Origin: Herbiconiux sp.
GTDB taxonomy: Bacteria > Actinomycetota > Actinomycetes > Actinomycetales > Microbacteriaceae
Assembly: GCF_023264855.1 (NCBI RefSeq)
Contig: NZ_JAHFUW010000001.1
Location: forward strand, 123,086 to 187,085
Direction of reading: 5' to 3'
Length of the DNA: 64,000 nt
Below the pieces are notes generated by a model, which searched no databases, was not told the DNA's origin, and saw only the letters and a program-made list of their open reading frames with translations. Positions 1-9,645 of this stretch are shown here, in pieces. The translations under genes were made by a program, and so were the position numbers. Each line of letters starts with the position of its first letter. Within the stretch, counting starts at the first letter, position 1.

Positions 1-521
1 GCCGGGTCGGAGGAGACGCCGTAGACCAGACGGTCGGGCGAGATGGTGTCTTTCACCGCGAAGCCCTCCCGGAGGAACTCCGGGTTCCAGGCCAGATCCG
101 CCCCGGGAACGGCCGACTTGACCTTCTCGGCCAGGCGCGCAGCCGTGCCGACCGGCACGGTCGACTTGCCCACCACGAGATCGCCGTCTTTCAGGTACGG
201 CAGCAGGCCGTCGACCGCCGCATCGACGTAGGTCATGTCCGCGCTGTACGAGCCCGGCTTCTGCGGTGTGCCGACGGCGATGAAATGCACGGTCGCGTCG
301 GCTGCTGCAGCAGGATCGGTCGAGAAGGTGAGCCGTCCCGATGCACTCGCCGAGGTGAGGATCTCGGGCAGGCCGGGCTCGAAGAACGGCGCCTTGCCCG
401 CGGCGAGGGCATCGATCTTGCGCTGGTCGACATCGATGCCGACCACCTCGTGACCCAACTCTGCCATCGCGGCAGCGTGCACCGCTCCGAGATAGCCGCA
501 GCCGATGACGGAAACCTTCAT
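1..521 (-). CDS. ugd: UDP-glucose 6-dehydrogenase, N-terminal part (cut by window edge)
   Basis: Only the first ~173 codons are present; the gene runs off the left edge. The protein begins MKVSVIGCGYLGAVHAAAMA, a Rossmann NAD-binding motif (GxGYxG) typical of the UDP-glucose/GDP-mannose dehydrogenase family, and continues with the family's 'ELGHEVVGIDVD' and 'KAPFFEPGL' segments. Members oxidise UDP-glucose to UDP-glucuronate with two NAD+ in the cytoplasm, supplying uronic acid for capsule or EPS. The ATG is preceded by a GGGGCG ribosome-binding site. Position at the head of an EPS locus fits. Substrate (UDP-Glc versus another nucleotide sugar) cannot be fixed without the C-terminus. Confidence 0.88.
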   Translation of the reverse strand, partial: MKVSVIGCGYLGAVHAAAMAELGHEVVGIDVDQRKIDALAAGKAPFFEPGLPEILTSASASGRLTFSTDPAAAADATVHFIAVGTPQKPGSYSADMTYVDAAVDGLLPYLKDGDLVVGKSTVPVGTAARLAEKVKSAVPGADLAWNPEFLREGFAVKDTISPDRLVYGVSSDP

Positions 522-674
522 AGTTCGCCCCAAGGTGTCTAAGTGTGCGATCACGTCGTCGTGCTGACGACTCCATTTCTATCAGAGTCGCGGTTGAGCC
601 CGGGAAAGGAGGCACCCAAGCTCCCTTAGTCTGGGATCGTCCGAAACAGCCACGATCGCGAACGAGGAGCAGCC

Positions 675-1484
675 ATGGCCAAGGTGGAGCTCGTGCATTG
701 GAACCCGTCTAGGCCGATCATTCCTGGTCGATTCGGACGATTCCTGCCACGCAAGCCGGTCGATAACTTCGGCGACCTTCTCGGCCCGGCCATCGTGGAA
801 CGCATCCTGCATGTGCGCGGAATCTCCTCGGAGTCGGCTCCTGACAGACGCCGACTGCTCTCGGTCGGATCCATTCTGCATTTCGCCGAGGACGGCGACA
901 CGGTCTGGGGAACCGGCGTCAACGGAAAGAAGCTCCACGGCGACCCGCCGTTCCGATCGCTCGACGTGCGAGCAGTTCGCGGCCCGCTCACCCGGTCCTA
1001 CCTCCAGGGTCTCGGAATTCCAGCACCTGAGGTCTACGGCGACCCCGGCCTCCTGGTAGGTCACCTCTGGACGCGTGAGGAACTTGCGGTCGGATACGAG
1101 GATCACGACCATATCGTGCTCCCGAACTTTCATGACTTCCCCGCAGCGAAGCGATCTCCCGCGCTCGTGAATCCTCGAGACCCGTTGTGGTCGGTGATCG
1201 GCCGGATCGCGTCGAGCAAGTTCGTCGTCGGATCTTCACTGCACGCGATGATCGTGGCCGAGAGCCTGGGCATCCCGGCACGACTCGTGATTTCGAAGAC
1301 GGAGCCGATATTCAAGTTCGACGACTATTACCAAGGGACTGGGCGTGAAGGTGCCGAGCCCGCACACACGGTCGAAGAGGCTTTGCGGATGGGCGGCCAA
1401 GAGGCTCCTCGCTGGCTGCCCGGACCCCTGCTCGACAGCTTTCCCGCCGACCTATGGGCCGCCCCCGCGACCTCGGCCAGGTGA
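675..1484 (+). CDS. Polysaccharide pyruvyl transferase family protein
   Basis: 269 aa. The N-terminus (VELVHWNP..., DNFGDLLGPAIVERIL) and the later GSSLHAMIVAESLGIPARLV segment are characteristic of the polysaccharide pyruvyl transferase family, which transfers pyruvate from phosphoenolpyruvate to a sugar as a ketal. It would act in the cytoplasm on lipid-linked repeat units. A GAGGAGC ribosome-binding site sits 6 nt before the ATG. It is divergent from ugd and convergent with the GT2-GT4 fusion. Pyruvylation would add negative charge to the EPS. Family assignment is good; the acceptor sugar is unknown. Confidence 0.82.
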   Translation: MAKVELVHWNPSRPIIPGRFGRFLPRKPVDNFGDLLGPAIVERILHVRGISSESAPDRRRLLSVGSILHFAEDGDTVWGTGVNGKKLHGDPPFRSLDVRAVRGPLTRSYLQGLGIPAPEVYGDPGLLVGHLWTREELAVGYEDHDHIVLPNFHDFPAAKRSPALVNPRDPLWSVIGRIASSKFVVGSSLHAMIVAESLGIPARLVISKTEPIFKFDDYYQGTGREGAEPAHTVEEALRMGGQEAPRWLPGPLLDSFPADLWAAPATSAR

Positions 1485-1578
1485 ACGCCGCCCACGGATG
1501 AGCGACTTCACAGGAGCCGCGACATCGTGCGCCCCTTGGTGACCAGCGCCTGAATGCAGCGGACGGTGTCGGGACCCG

Positions 1579-3504
1579 CTATTTGCGGCGACGCGATGAT
1601 GCCGCTCGATAGACATCTGCGTAGCGACGACCGAGCGTCTCCCACGATCGGCGGGTGAGATCCGGAGCGCTGGTGGGTTCGGGGAGATCTGCCACTGCGC
1701 GCTCCAGAGACTCGGCCGACCAGTCGTCCACGAGACGCACCCAGCTCTCTCCCACCTCGAGCGCCAGCTCCTGCATCGTCGGAGACGCCGTGACGATGAT
1801 CGGACGGTTCGCGGTGAGTGCCAGAAGGGCTGCTCCCGAGTTGTACACCTGCCGATACGGCAGCACCACCGCCATCGACGCCTGGATCTCCTTGAGGAGC
1901 TCCCTGTCGCCGAGACGCCCGGCGGCGACCTCGATCCGCTCGTCGTCTTCGCTGAGCAGCTGCAACTCGGTGGCATACGACCGGGGCAGCGGACTCCCGG
2001 CGATCTTCAGCGTCAACCCACTGCTCGGCGCCGACTGCTTCAGTGCCGTGATCAACTGTTCGAATCCCTTGTAAGGGCGAAGGTACCCGAAGGCGAGAAG
2101 TCGACCAGGCACAGTCTCCACATGGTCCACGGCCAAGCGCTCCAGGAAGGGGCGGTAGTCGCCGTGGACGATCGTGACGGCTCGCCTCTCGCGATCATCC
2201 TCGGCTGCTGCCTCACGGCCGGCGTCAGAGAGGTAGACGCTCACTGCGCAGGACCGCTCCCACGCGCTCAGCACGAACCGGTTCAGGCGGGTTCCCGCTT
2301 CGTGCGGCCGCAGATTGTGGACGGTCCTCACATGGCGAGCCATCAATCGATTCCTCGCGATAAGGGCCAGAAATGCGAGTTCCTTGGCAACCCCGCGAAG
2401 CCGTGAGCCTCCCTTGAGGATGTGCTCGGGCCAGTGGATGTGCAGCACATCGTAGGAACCGAGCAAAGCCGTCTTCCACCGGAATTCCTCGACGATGATG
2501 TCCGAGGGAAGACTCTCCACCAGCAGAGAGACGAAGGGGTTGTCGTCGTCCATCGATGAGCCCGGCGACATCACCACACGCGTGGCGTGTGGCGGCGAAG
2601 CAGCGGGTGTCGAGGAGCTTCGACCACGTGAGCCGCGCAATCCGGCCTTGGCCGTTGCGGCCACGGCGTAGACCAGAGCGCTCGGGCTCGGCCGACCATA
2701 GCGCAGTGCGGTGGCGATCACTCTGACCATCGATCCCACCGATCCGTTGCGCCGGGCGAAGCCGAGCGACTGGGTCAGTATGAAGTCGCCGAGCGTCCGA
2801 CGGTCGCTGCCAAGTCTTCGCCGAGCCCACGCGATGGACCCTGCTGGGTCGATCTTCTTCGATACCGAGCCTTCGGTCGAGTGATAGGTCACCAGAGCAT
2901 CCCACACCTGCAGCACCCGCACCTCGGGGTGTGCGGCCACGACGTCGACCAGCCAGCTGATGTCCTGATGGAATTTCAGGCTGCGGTCGAATTGGACCTC
3001 AGCCGCGAGCGAGCGAGGAAACAGCAGTGTGGAGGCCTGGATGAAGCCGTGCCCGGCTCTCGGCGATGCCTTGTGGAACATGTAATGCAGGAGGTTCTCA
3101 TCTGCGCCGACCGGCCGGGCCGGCTGAACGAGCACCTCGGTTGCGGACCGGCGCATCAGTACCCGAGAAGTTGCGATCCATACGTCAGGTGCATTTTCAC
3201 CGACGAGATCCAGCTGTGCCCGAATCTTGTCCGGGAGCCACTCGTCGTCGTCATCGAGAAGCCCGATCACGTCACCGACCGCGGCATCGATCCCGGCCTG
3301 CCTGGCAGTATTGCCGCCCGCGAAGGGCCCGGTCCGCAGGACACGGATTCTTCGGTCGTCGGGAAGAGCGAACTCGTCGATGGTGTCGGCCACGACCAAG
3401 ATCTCCAAAACCGGCTCCGTCTGCGCCAACACAGACTCCACGGCACGGAATACATGATCACGACCGATCGTCGGTATGACGACGGACACGCTCGGTCTGC
3501 TCAC
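1579..3504 (-). CDS. Two-domain glycosyltransferase (GT2 + GT4-like fusion)
   Basis: 641 aa from a GTG start chosen because a GAGGAG ribosome-binding site lies just upstream and the GT2 fold begins at once (SVVIPTIGRDHVFRAVESVL). Residues ~1-290 are a GT2 domain with a DDDDEWLPDK metal-binding motif. Residues ~310-640 are a GT4-like domain (DVLHIHWPEH, then LLAFGYLRPYKGFEQLI, later VVLPYRQVYNSGAALLAL). The open frame extends upstream to 3642, but that stretch resembles no GT sequence. Two transferases in one chain could add two consecutive sugars of the repeat unit. Linkage and sugars are unknown. Confidence 0.85.
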   Translation of the reverse strand: MSRPSVSVVIPTIGRDHVFRAVESVLAQTEPVLEILVVADTIDEFALPDDRRIRVLRTGPFAGGNTARQAGIDAAVGDVIGLLDDDDEWLPDKIRAQLDLVGENAPDVWIATSRVLMRRSATEVLVQPARPVGADENLLHYMFHKASPRAGHGFIQASTLLFPRSLAAEVQFDRSLKFHQDISWLVDVVAAHPEVRVLQVWDALVTYHSTEGSVSKKIDPAGSIAWARRRLGSDRRTLGDFILTQSLGFARRNGSVGSMVRVIATALRYGRPSPSALVYAVAATAKAGLRGSRGRSSSTPAASPPHATRVVMSPGSSMDDDNPFVSLLVESLPSDIIVEEFRWKTALLGSYDVLHIHWPEHILKGGSRLRGVAKELAFLALIARNRLMARHVRTVHNLRPHEAGTRLNRFVLSAWERSCAVSVYLSDAGREAAAEDDRERRAVTIVHGDYRPFLERLAVDHVETVPGRLLAFGYLRPYKGFEQLITALKQSAPSSGLTLKIAGSPLPRSYATELQLLSEDDERIEVAAGRLGDRELLKEIQASMAVVLPYRQVYNSGAALLALTANRPIIVTASPTMQELALEVGESWVRLVDDWSAESLERAVADLPEPTSAPDLTRRSWETLGRRYADVYRAASSRRRK

Positions 3505-3712
3505 CAGGCTCCTCAGAACGGGATCGTACGATCGGGAAACACCACGACACCGGGGCAGCCGGACGCATCCAGCGCTTCCAGTGTACTGAGCAGACTCCCG
3601 GAATCTTGTGGGCCGTGGTGTAATGGTCGAGCCGGAGACCATTTGGGTGTGGTCTCATTGCTCTGGGTGCTTCAACGGCTTGGGTGTTTCGGCGCGTTCT
3701 TTTGGGGAGAAC

Positions 3713-6700
3713 ATGATCGTTTGGCGTGCCAAAAAATCGACTATTGCTATTACTGCAGCTCTCGCGCTATTAGCAGGAATCGTAGTCCCGGTGTTTCAGG
3801 CGCCGTCGGCGATGGCAGCCGCCGGAGAGAGCCTCATCGACGGTTTCGATGACGGCGCGGGCACCTGGGTATCCGCGAAGGGATCGATCACTCCGACCGG
3901 CTCCCCCGACGCTTCACAGGGCACAGGCTCATTGAGCCTTGCGTACGACCTCGCAGCGGGATCGGTCGAGGCCGGGCGCACCGGCACTCTCCCCACCCTG
4001 GCCTCGAAGGGGTATTCGGCGCTGAAACTCGACGTCAAGGGAGACGGGACGTACAACACCCTCTACGTCCGGTTCAAAGACGCGACAGGTGAGGTGCTGT
4101 ACTACCGGGTGGCCAACCTCAATTCCACGAGCTGGACGACCGCCACCGTCAACTTGAGTGCTGCAGCCGCTGCGACCTCAGGAGGCAATGCAAACGGGAT
4201 TCTCGACGCCCCGATTGCGCTCTACCGCTTCGTTATCGTGCGCAATGGCAGCCAGCCGGCCACCGGCACGGCTCTGGTCGACAACGTGCGCACGGTCGAC
4301 AGCGGCTGGACGGCCGCGACGGCCGACCCTTCCTATTTCTCCGCCGCCACCGGACAGGTAGCAACGATCGGGTTCGTCGCGGGAACCCCCGGCGATTACT
4401 CCTTACGCCTCTCAGATGCCGGCGGGCACTCCCGAGAAATTCTCGGAACCGCTGGATCCGCCGGTGCGCAAGCGGTCACGTGGGACGGTGCAGCAGGCGA
4501 TGGTTCCCTCTTCGTCGGGGATGTCTCGGCGGTGCTTGCCTTCGATTCCACGCCTAACGGAGTGCTCACGACGCCGACTTCCATCGGCACGCCCTTACTC
4601 ACGACGGCGGCTGCTGCCGACGTGGCCACAGGCACGGAGGCCATCGCCTTGGCCGAGGGGTTCGAGTCAGCGGGATCTGCATGGGTCGCCGCCAAAGGAA
4701 CGGTCACTCCGACGGCCTCGACGGACGTCACTGAGGGATCGACCTCGCTCAAGCTGGACTACGACCTGACCGCTGGATCGGTGGAGGCCGGCTGGAAGAC
4801 GACACCTGCCGGGTTCGCCCCGACTGCATACAGCGCTCTCAAGCTCGACTACAAGGGTGACGGCACATTCAACACCCTCTATCTGCGCCTGCGCGACGCG
4901 ACGGGCGAGATCCTGTACTACCGAGTTGGAACGCTGAACTCCAAGACATGGTCCACGGCGGCCGTTGACTTGCGTGCGGCCGCGGCGGCCAGCTCCGGGG
5001 GAAACGCGAACGGGGTTCTCGATGCCCCGATCGCGTTGTATCGGCTCGTCGTGGTTCGAAACGGTACCCAGCCGGCCACTGGCACCCTGCTGGTCGACAA
5101 TATGCGCACCGTCGGCGACGGCTGGGGGGCTCCCACCGCAGATACCGCGTACTTCTCGGTGGATGAAGGTCAGCCGGCGAAAATCACCGTGCCTGCGCAG
5201 AGCTCGGGCGACTTCCAAGTCACACTCAAGGACCCGGCGGGCGTGACGCGCACACTCACCGGCTCATCTGACGGCGCAGCCCAGACACTCGACTGGGACG
5301 GAATGGCCGATAGCGGGCAGCCCCTTCAGGGTGATATCGCTGCCACTCTCGCTTACGACACGATCGCGGACGGCACCGTGTCGACACCGCCCACCAGCAT
5401 CGGTAATCCACTGCTGACGACGGTAGCGGAGCGTGTTGCATCCTCCACTCTTGTCGAGGGGTTCGACGATGGGGCCGACTCGTGGGTCCTCGCCCTGGGA
5501 AAGGCTACGCCGCGCACGTCCGCCGACACCACTCAGGGCGCGAGCGCGCTCGACCTGGCATACGACTTGACGGCGGGTTCGGCGGAAGTCGGCCGAACGA
5601 TGACGCCGGGACCATGGAATCAGCAGGCGTACAGCGCACTCAAAGTCGATTACAAGGGCGATGGCACGTTCAACACCTTCTACCTGCGAGTTCAGGATGC
5701 CACCGGCGAAGTCTTCTACTACCGCGTCGGCACCTTGAACACCAAGACCTGGACTACTGCGACGATCGACCTCACGGCCGCACCGGCGGCCAACTCGAAG
5801 GGGAACGCCGACGGAGTGCTCGACGGGCCGCTTTCCCTGTACAGACTTGTGGTGGTGCGAAACGGAACGCAACCCGCGACGGGGTCCGTGATTGTGGACA
5901 ACCTCCGCGCGGTCGGTGACGGCTGGACCGGAGTGACGGCCAACCCCCAGTACTTCAGCGCGGCCGCCGGTCAGTCCACCGTGATATCGGTGCAGGCGGC
6001 GACTCCAGGTGATTACACGGTCACGCTCAGCGATCCCGCGGGCACCACCCGCAGCATCACCAAGACGGTGACGGCGGCCGGCGCGAGCACCTTCACGTGG
6101 GACGGCAAGACTTCAGCCGGCGTCAGCTTGCAGGGAAACATTTCGGCACGACTGTCCTACGACACGGCTCCGGACGGCCAGCTCACCGCGGCCAGAACAC
6201 TAGGCATCCCTTATCTGGGAGGTGTGACCGCGCGGACGAGTGCCACCGCGAATTCCGCAACGACCGGGGTGAACAGTGCGCTGACGACGTACGACTCGAT
6301 CGCGTCGGCAGACGCCGACGCGAAACTCATCGAGAACGCCTCCGTGCACTACGCCCGAGAGGAGTTCGAGTGGAATCGGATCGAGCCCCGGAACGGCTAC
6401 TTCGAATGGGCGAAGTTCGACCAGGCAGTCGCAGTAGCGAAAGCTCGCAACATCGAGATCGTCGGCAGGCTCGTCTATACGGCGGATTGGGCGTCCAGCG
6501 CGCCGGCTGGAACACCGAGTGCGCAGGCTCGCTACTATCCTCCGGCCAACATGGCCGACTGGAACGACTACGTGGCACAGACCGTCGCTCGGTACAAAGA
6601 CAGCGTCTCGGTCTGGGAGGTCTGGAACGAGCCCAACCTCGCCACCTACTGGATGCCGACGCCTGACGCGTCGCAATACGCCGAGATGCTCAAGGCGAGT

Positions 6701-8203
6701 TACTCCACGATCAAGGCCATCGCCCCTCAGGCGACGGTCCTCCTGGGTGGGCTTGCCGGCGGATTCTCGGAGTCGTACATGAACACCCTCATCGCCAGCG
6801 GGGCAGGCAACTCGTTCGACGGTGTCGCGATCCACATCTTCGTGGTGGGCGCGCCCGAGTCGGGCATCATCGATACCTGGATGAACACCGCTGAGACGTA
6901 CATCGCTCGCAAACTCCCCGGCCGATCCCTCTGGATCACCGAGGTCGGGTGGAGCACGTGTGGAAGCTGCACGGCCAAAGTGACGGAGGACCAGCAGGCC
7001 CAATACCTGTCGCGCTTCATGATCGACGCGGCCAGCCACGGCGTGAAGGGGGTCATGTGGTTCAATCTTCGGGAAAGCGGCACCTCAACCAGCACCATCG
7101 ACAATTACGGCCTGATCGAACGTGACGGCCGAGTGAAGCCCGCCTATACGGCGCTGTCGAGGTTCGCGGCGGCCACAATCGGCTCCGTCTACGCAGGGAG
7201 CGCGAACCCCAGTCCTGATGGAACCTCCACCTTGGTCAACGACTTCGCTACCACGAGCGGACTCAAGGCGAGCTCACTGGGCACAGGCGGTTCGACCACC
7301 GTCTCGGTGTCATCGGGCCGGATCGGGGGCGCGGGCGCCTTGGCGGTGAAATACAACTACTCGACACCCAGCGCTACCGGAGGGCTCATCACGCTCGGCA
7401 GTCCCGTCTCCGGCTCCCCGACTGCGCTCTCACTCTGGGCTTACGGTGACAACAGCAACGCATCCGTCATGCTGAAATTCACCGATGCGACGGGCGAGGC
7501 ATTCGAAGCGAAGATCGGCAATGTCGGCACGGCCAAGTGGACCCGGATGGTGTTCTACTTCGATGGTACGAACCCGAGCTACACGCACTCGGGCGGCAAC
7601 AACGACGCAAAGATCGACTACCCGATCAAGGTGACTCAGATTCACGTCTACAAGTCGTCCTCCGCGTCGGTCACATCAGGGCAATTCATCCTCGACGACC
7701 TCACGGCCCACTACGGGGCCCCACTGCGGGGGGCAATCTTCACCGGCCGCGGATACGTCACAGAGGCCGTCTACGCCATCGTCCCTCGCGACACGAAGCT
7801 GATCGTGCCCAACACGACCGCCTATATCTATGACCGAGGCACCGTCAATGCAGTCACCGTGCAAAATCGACTTGCGAGCGTGACACTCACGCCGACACCG
7901 AAGTTCGTGATCGCCACACCGACTGTGTCGCCCGTCACGGGGCCCGCCCAGACGCCGGTCTCCCTTGCTCTCGTGACCGGGGACAGGACGATGCTCACCG
8001 TGCAGGTCTATTCGAATACAGGAGTACTCATTCGAACGCTGACGTCGAGCCAGTCCTTCGTCTCCGGCGCCCGCAGCATCAGCTGGGACGGACGGAAATC
8101 CGATGGTACCTGGGCCACCGCAGGCGCATACACATTCCGCATCCAGACGACAGGGATCGATGGCCGCAGCTCAGTGATCACTCGGTACTTCAGCCTGTCC
8201 TGA
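3713..8203 (+). CDS. Large secreted multidomain glycoside hydrolase (clan A, GH39/GH5-like)
   Basis: 1496 aa. The ATG follows a GGGGAGA ribosome-binding site and opens a signal peptide (WRAKKSTIAITAALALLAG... cleavage near AMAAAG). Three modules of ~270 aa follow (about nt 3830, 4645 and 5446), each a jelly-roll-like carbohydrate-binding domain (YSALKLD.KGDGT.NT, DATGE) plus a FlgD-type Ig domain (TWDG). The catalytic barrel spans ~nt 6230-7170, with candidate acid/base E973 in WNEPN and nucleophile E1077 in WITEVGW. A fourth diverged binding domain (~nt 7220-7710) and a C-terminal FlgD-type Ig domain (SWDGRKSDG) follow. Probably cuts or trims the EPS made by this locus, by analogy with PslG-like hydrolases. 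Exact GH family uncertain. Confidence 0.88.
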   Translation: MIVWRAKKSTIAITAALALLAGIVVPVFQAPSAMAAAGESLIDGFDDGAGTWVSAKGSITPTGSPDASQGTGSLSLAYDLAAGSVEAGRTGTLPTLASKGYSALKLDVKGDGTYNTLYVRFKDATGEVLYYRVANLNSTSWTTATVNLSAAAAATSGGNANGILDAPIALYRFVIVRNGSQPATGTALVDNVRTVDSGWTAATADPSYFSAATGQVATIGFVAGTPGDYSLRLSDAGGHSREILGTAGSAGAQAVTWDGAAGDGSLFVGDVSAVLAFDSTPNGVLTTPTSIGTPLLTTAAAADVATGTEAIALAEGFESAGSAWVAAKGTVTPTASTDVTEGSTSLKLDYDLTAGSVEAGWKTTPAGFAPTAYSALKLDYKGDGTFNTLYLRLRDATGEILYYRVGTLNSKTWSTAAVDLRAAAAASSGGNANGVLDAPIALYRLVVVRNGTQPATGTLLVDNMRTVGDGWGAPTADTAYFSVDEGQPAKITVPAQSSGDFQVTLKDPAGVTRTLTGSSDGAAQTLDWDGMADSGQPLQGDIAATLAYDTIADGTVSTPPTSIGNPLLTTVAERVASSTLVEGFDDGADSWVLALGKATPRTSADTTQGASALDLAYDLTAGSAEVGRTMTPGPWNQQAYSALKVDYKGDGTFNTFYLRVQDATGEVFYYRVGTLNTKTWTTATIDLTAAPAANSKGNADGVLDGPLSLYRLVVVRNGTQPATGSVIVDNLRAVGDGWTGVTANPQYFSAAAGQSTVISVQAATPGDYTVTLSDPAGTTRSITKTVTAAGASTFTWDGKTSAGVSLQGNISARLSYDTAPDGQLTAARTLGIPYLGGVTARTSATANSATTGVNSALTTYDSIASADADAKLIENASVHYAREEFEWNRIEPRNGYFEWAKFDQAVAVAKARNIEIVGRLVYTADWASSAPAGTPSAQARYYPPANMADWNDYVAQTVARYKDSVSVWEVWNEPNLATYWMPTPDASQYAEMLKASYSTIKAIAPQATVLLGGLAGGFSESYMNTLIASGAGNSFDGVAIHIFVVGAPESGIIDTWMNTAETYIARKLPGRSLWITEVGWSTCGSCTAKVTEDQQAQYLSRFMIDAASHGVKGVMWFNLRESGTSTSTIDNYGLIERDGRVKPAYTALSRFAAATIGSVYAGSANPSPDGTSTLVNDFATTSGLKASSLGTGGSTTVSVSSGRIGGAGALAVKYNYSTPSATGGLITLGSPVSGSPTALSLWAYGDNSNASVMLKFTDATGEAFEAKIGNVGTAKWTRMVFYFDGTNPSYTHSGGNNDAKIDYPIKVTQIHVYKSSSASVTSGQFILDDLTAHYGAPLRGAIFTGRGYVTEAVYAIVPRDTKLIVPNTTAYIYDRGTVNAVTVQNRLASVTLTPTPKFVIATPTVSPVTGPAQTPVSLALVTGDRTMLTVQVYSNTGVLIRTLTSSQSFVSGARSISWDGRKSDGTWATAGAYTFRIQTTGIDGRSSVITRYFSLS

Positions 8204-8238
8204 ACTCGAACACGGGTCGTGCTGTCTCTGCGTGTGTC

Positions 8239-9645
8239 TCATACCGTACGAAGCGTCCGCGAGCTGATGATTTCGTCCTCGGTCTCCACCGAGAACGGGG
8301 CGTCCAGCTTCTTCTTGAGCATGACAGAATCCGATCGCGCACCACGCCACGTATTAGATGCGATCTGCACGTGCTTCGCTTCCACCGAGACGAGAATTGC
8401 ATGTTCCATCTGCGAGTCGGAAGAATCGCTCGCGATCAGGTTCCCGATCACGGAGAACTGGGACGCGGAGCCACCATCGGTCCGGGTCAGCGTGATTCCG
8501 CAACACCATTCCGTCTTCATTCCCGAGCGCGTGCCCGGGTCGAAGATCAGATTCGAACTGATCACGAAATCGCTGACGCCTTCGACCTGGACACCACTCT
8601 TGCCCGTCGCGATCAGATGGTTCTGGGCCACCACTGTACGGCTCGAACCACCGTTCCGGTCGAACAAGTGCACACCGAAGTCGAGGTCCGATAACAGCGT
8701 GTTTCCCACGATGCTGCCCTCAGTCGCTCCACTGCCGAAGAATACGCAGACAAGCGTCGTGTGAAGACGGTTGCCCACCACTGCGACGTTCCGCGTGGTG
8801 GTGCCGGCCACGAGCACCGCAGTGTCGTCCGACCCGAGCACGGTGTTCCCCGTGACCGTGACGTCGACGCCGCGGATGTAGAACGCCGCCGGGCTAGTGG
8901 CGTTCTTCTTCGCGACATCGGCCACGACATTGTCCTCGATGAGAACGGTCTCGGTTCCTTCCGTGACGCGAACGGCGTAATCGGAGATCTGAGAGAAGTA
9001 ATTACCGCGGATGACAATACGCTCCGATGACTCGAACGCAGTGGTGTACACGTGAACGGCATGGCTCATCCTGATGAAGGCGCAGTTCTCCACGACCACG
9101 TCGGAGCAGCCATCGAACTGGAGCGAAACCGCGTCCTGGTCTTGGATTCCGCCATCGAAAGTGATCCCTGAAACACGCACCTGCGTCATACCCGAGGCCA
9201 GCACGAATGGCGACTGCGAATTGTCAGCCAGGCGCACTGTGGTGACGCCGGCACCGGCGCCGATGAGATTCACGCCCGACTGCAGCCGAAGGACACTCTC
9301 GATCAGGTATTCGCCCGCCGGAAGAACGATGTCATCACCCTGCTGAGCGTTCGCCAGCAGGGCGTTCAAGGCTGAAGCATTGTCAGTGGAGCCGTCACCG
9401 ACGATCCCCGGCGCCGCGTCGCCGGTGCTGGGTCGGGGCTTAGAGGGAGGGGCCGGAGTCGCTGTCGGCGACGGCGTCGCCGTCGGAGCGGGCGTGGCAC
9501 CACCGACGGCCACCGGGAGGCGATGGGACGCCAAGGCCGAAGCGATCCCCCCGGCCGCGAAGCCGCCGGCCAGAGCGCTCACCGGGAGCGAGACGAGGAT
9601 GGCGCGCCGCGAGATCCGGTCGCCTTTCGACTCGCCATCAGTCAC
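8239..9645 (-). CDS. Tat-exported right-handed parallel beta-helix protein (pectate lyase-like fold)
   Basis: 468 aa from a GTG that overlaps the upstream glycosyltransferase stop by 8 nt (GTGACTGA), suggesting translational coupling. The N-terminus has a twin-arginine signal (ISRRAILVSLPVSALAGG) and then an Ala/Thr/Pro-rich linker. Residues ~95-440 are repeated beta-helix coils with Asn ladders (NSQSPFVLASG, VVVENCAFI, VLIEDNVVADV, VAVVGNRL). Such folds occur in polysaccharide lyases, C5-epimerases and phage-type depolymerases. The EPS locus suggests a role in modifying or holding EPS outside the cell. No catalytic residues could be assigned. Confidence 0.8.
   Translation of the reverse strand: MTDGESKGDRISRRAILVSLPVSALAGGFAAGGIASALASHRLPVAVGGATPAPTATPSPTATPAPPSKPRPSTGDAAPGIVGDGSTDNASALNALLANAQQGDDIVLPAGEYLIESVLRLQSGVNLIGAGAGVTTVRLADNSQSPFVLASGMTQVRVSGITFDGGIQDQDAVSLQFDGCSDVVVENCAFIRMSHAVHVYTTAFESSERIVIRGNYFSQISDYAVRVTEGTETVLIEDNVVADVAKKNATSPAAFYIRGVDVTVTGNTVLGSDDTAVLVAGTTTRNVAVVGNRLHTTLVCVFFGSGATEGSIVGNTLLSDLDFGVHLFDRNGGSSRTVVAQNHLIATGKSGVQVEGVSDFVISSNLIFDPGTRSGMKTEWCCGITLTRTDGGSASQFSVIGNLIASDSSDSQMEHAILVSVEAKHVQIASNTWRGARSDSVMLKKKLDAPFSVETEDEIISSRTLRTV

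Noticed and set aside
3505..3712. Riboswitch (c-di-GMP or c-di-AMP type) in the leader of the large hydrolase
   Set aside because: Only a short GGAGACC/GGTCTC stem is visible; conserved riboswitch cores were not recognised.
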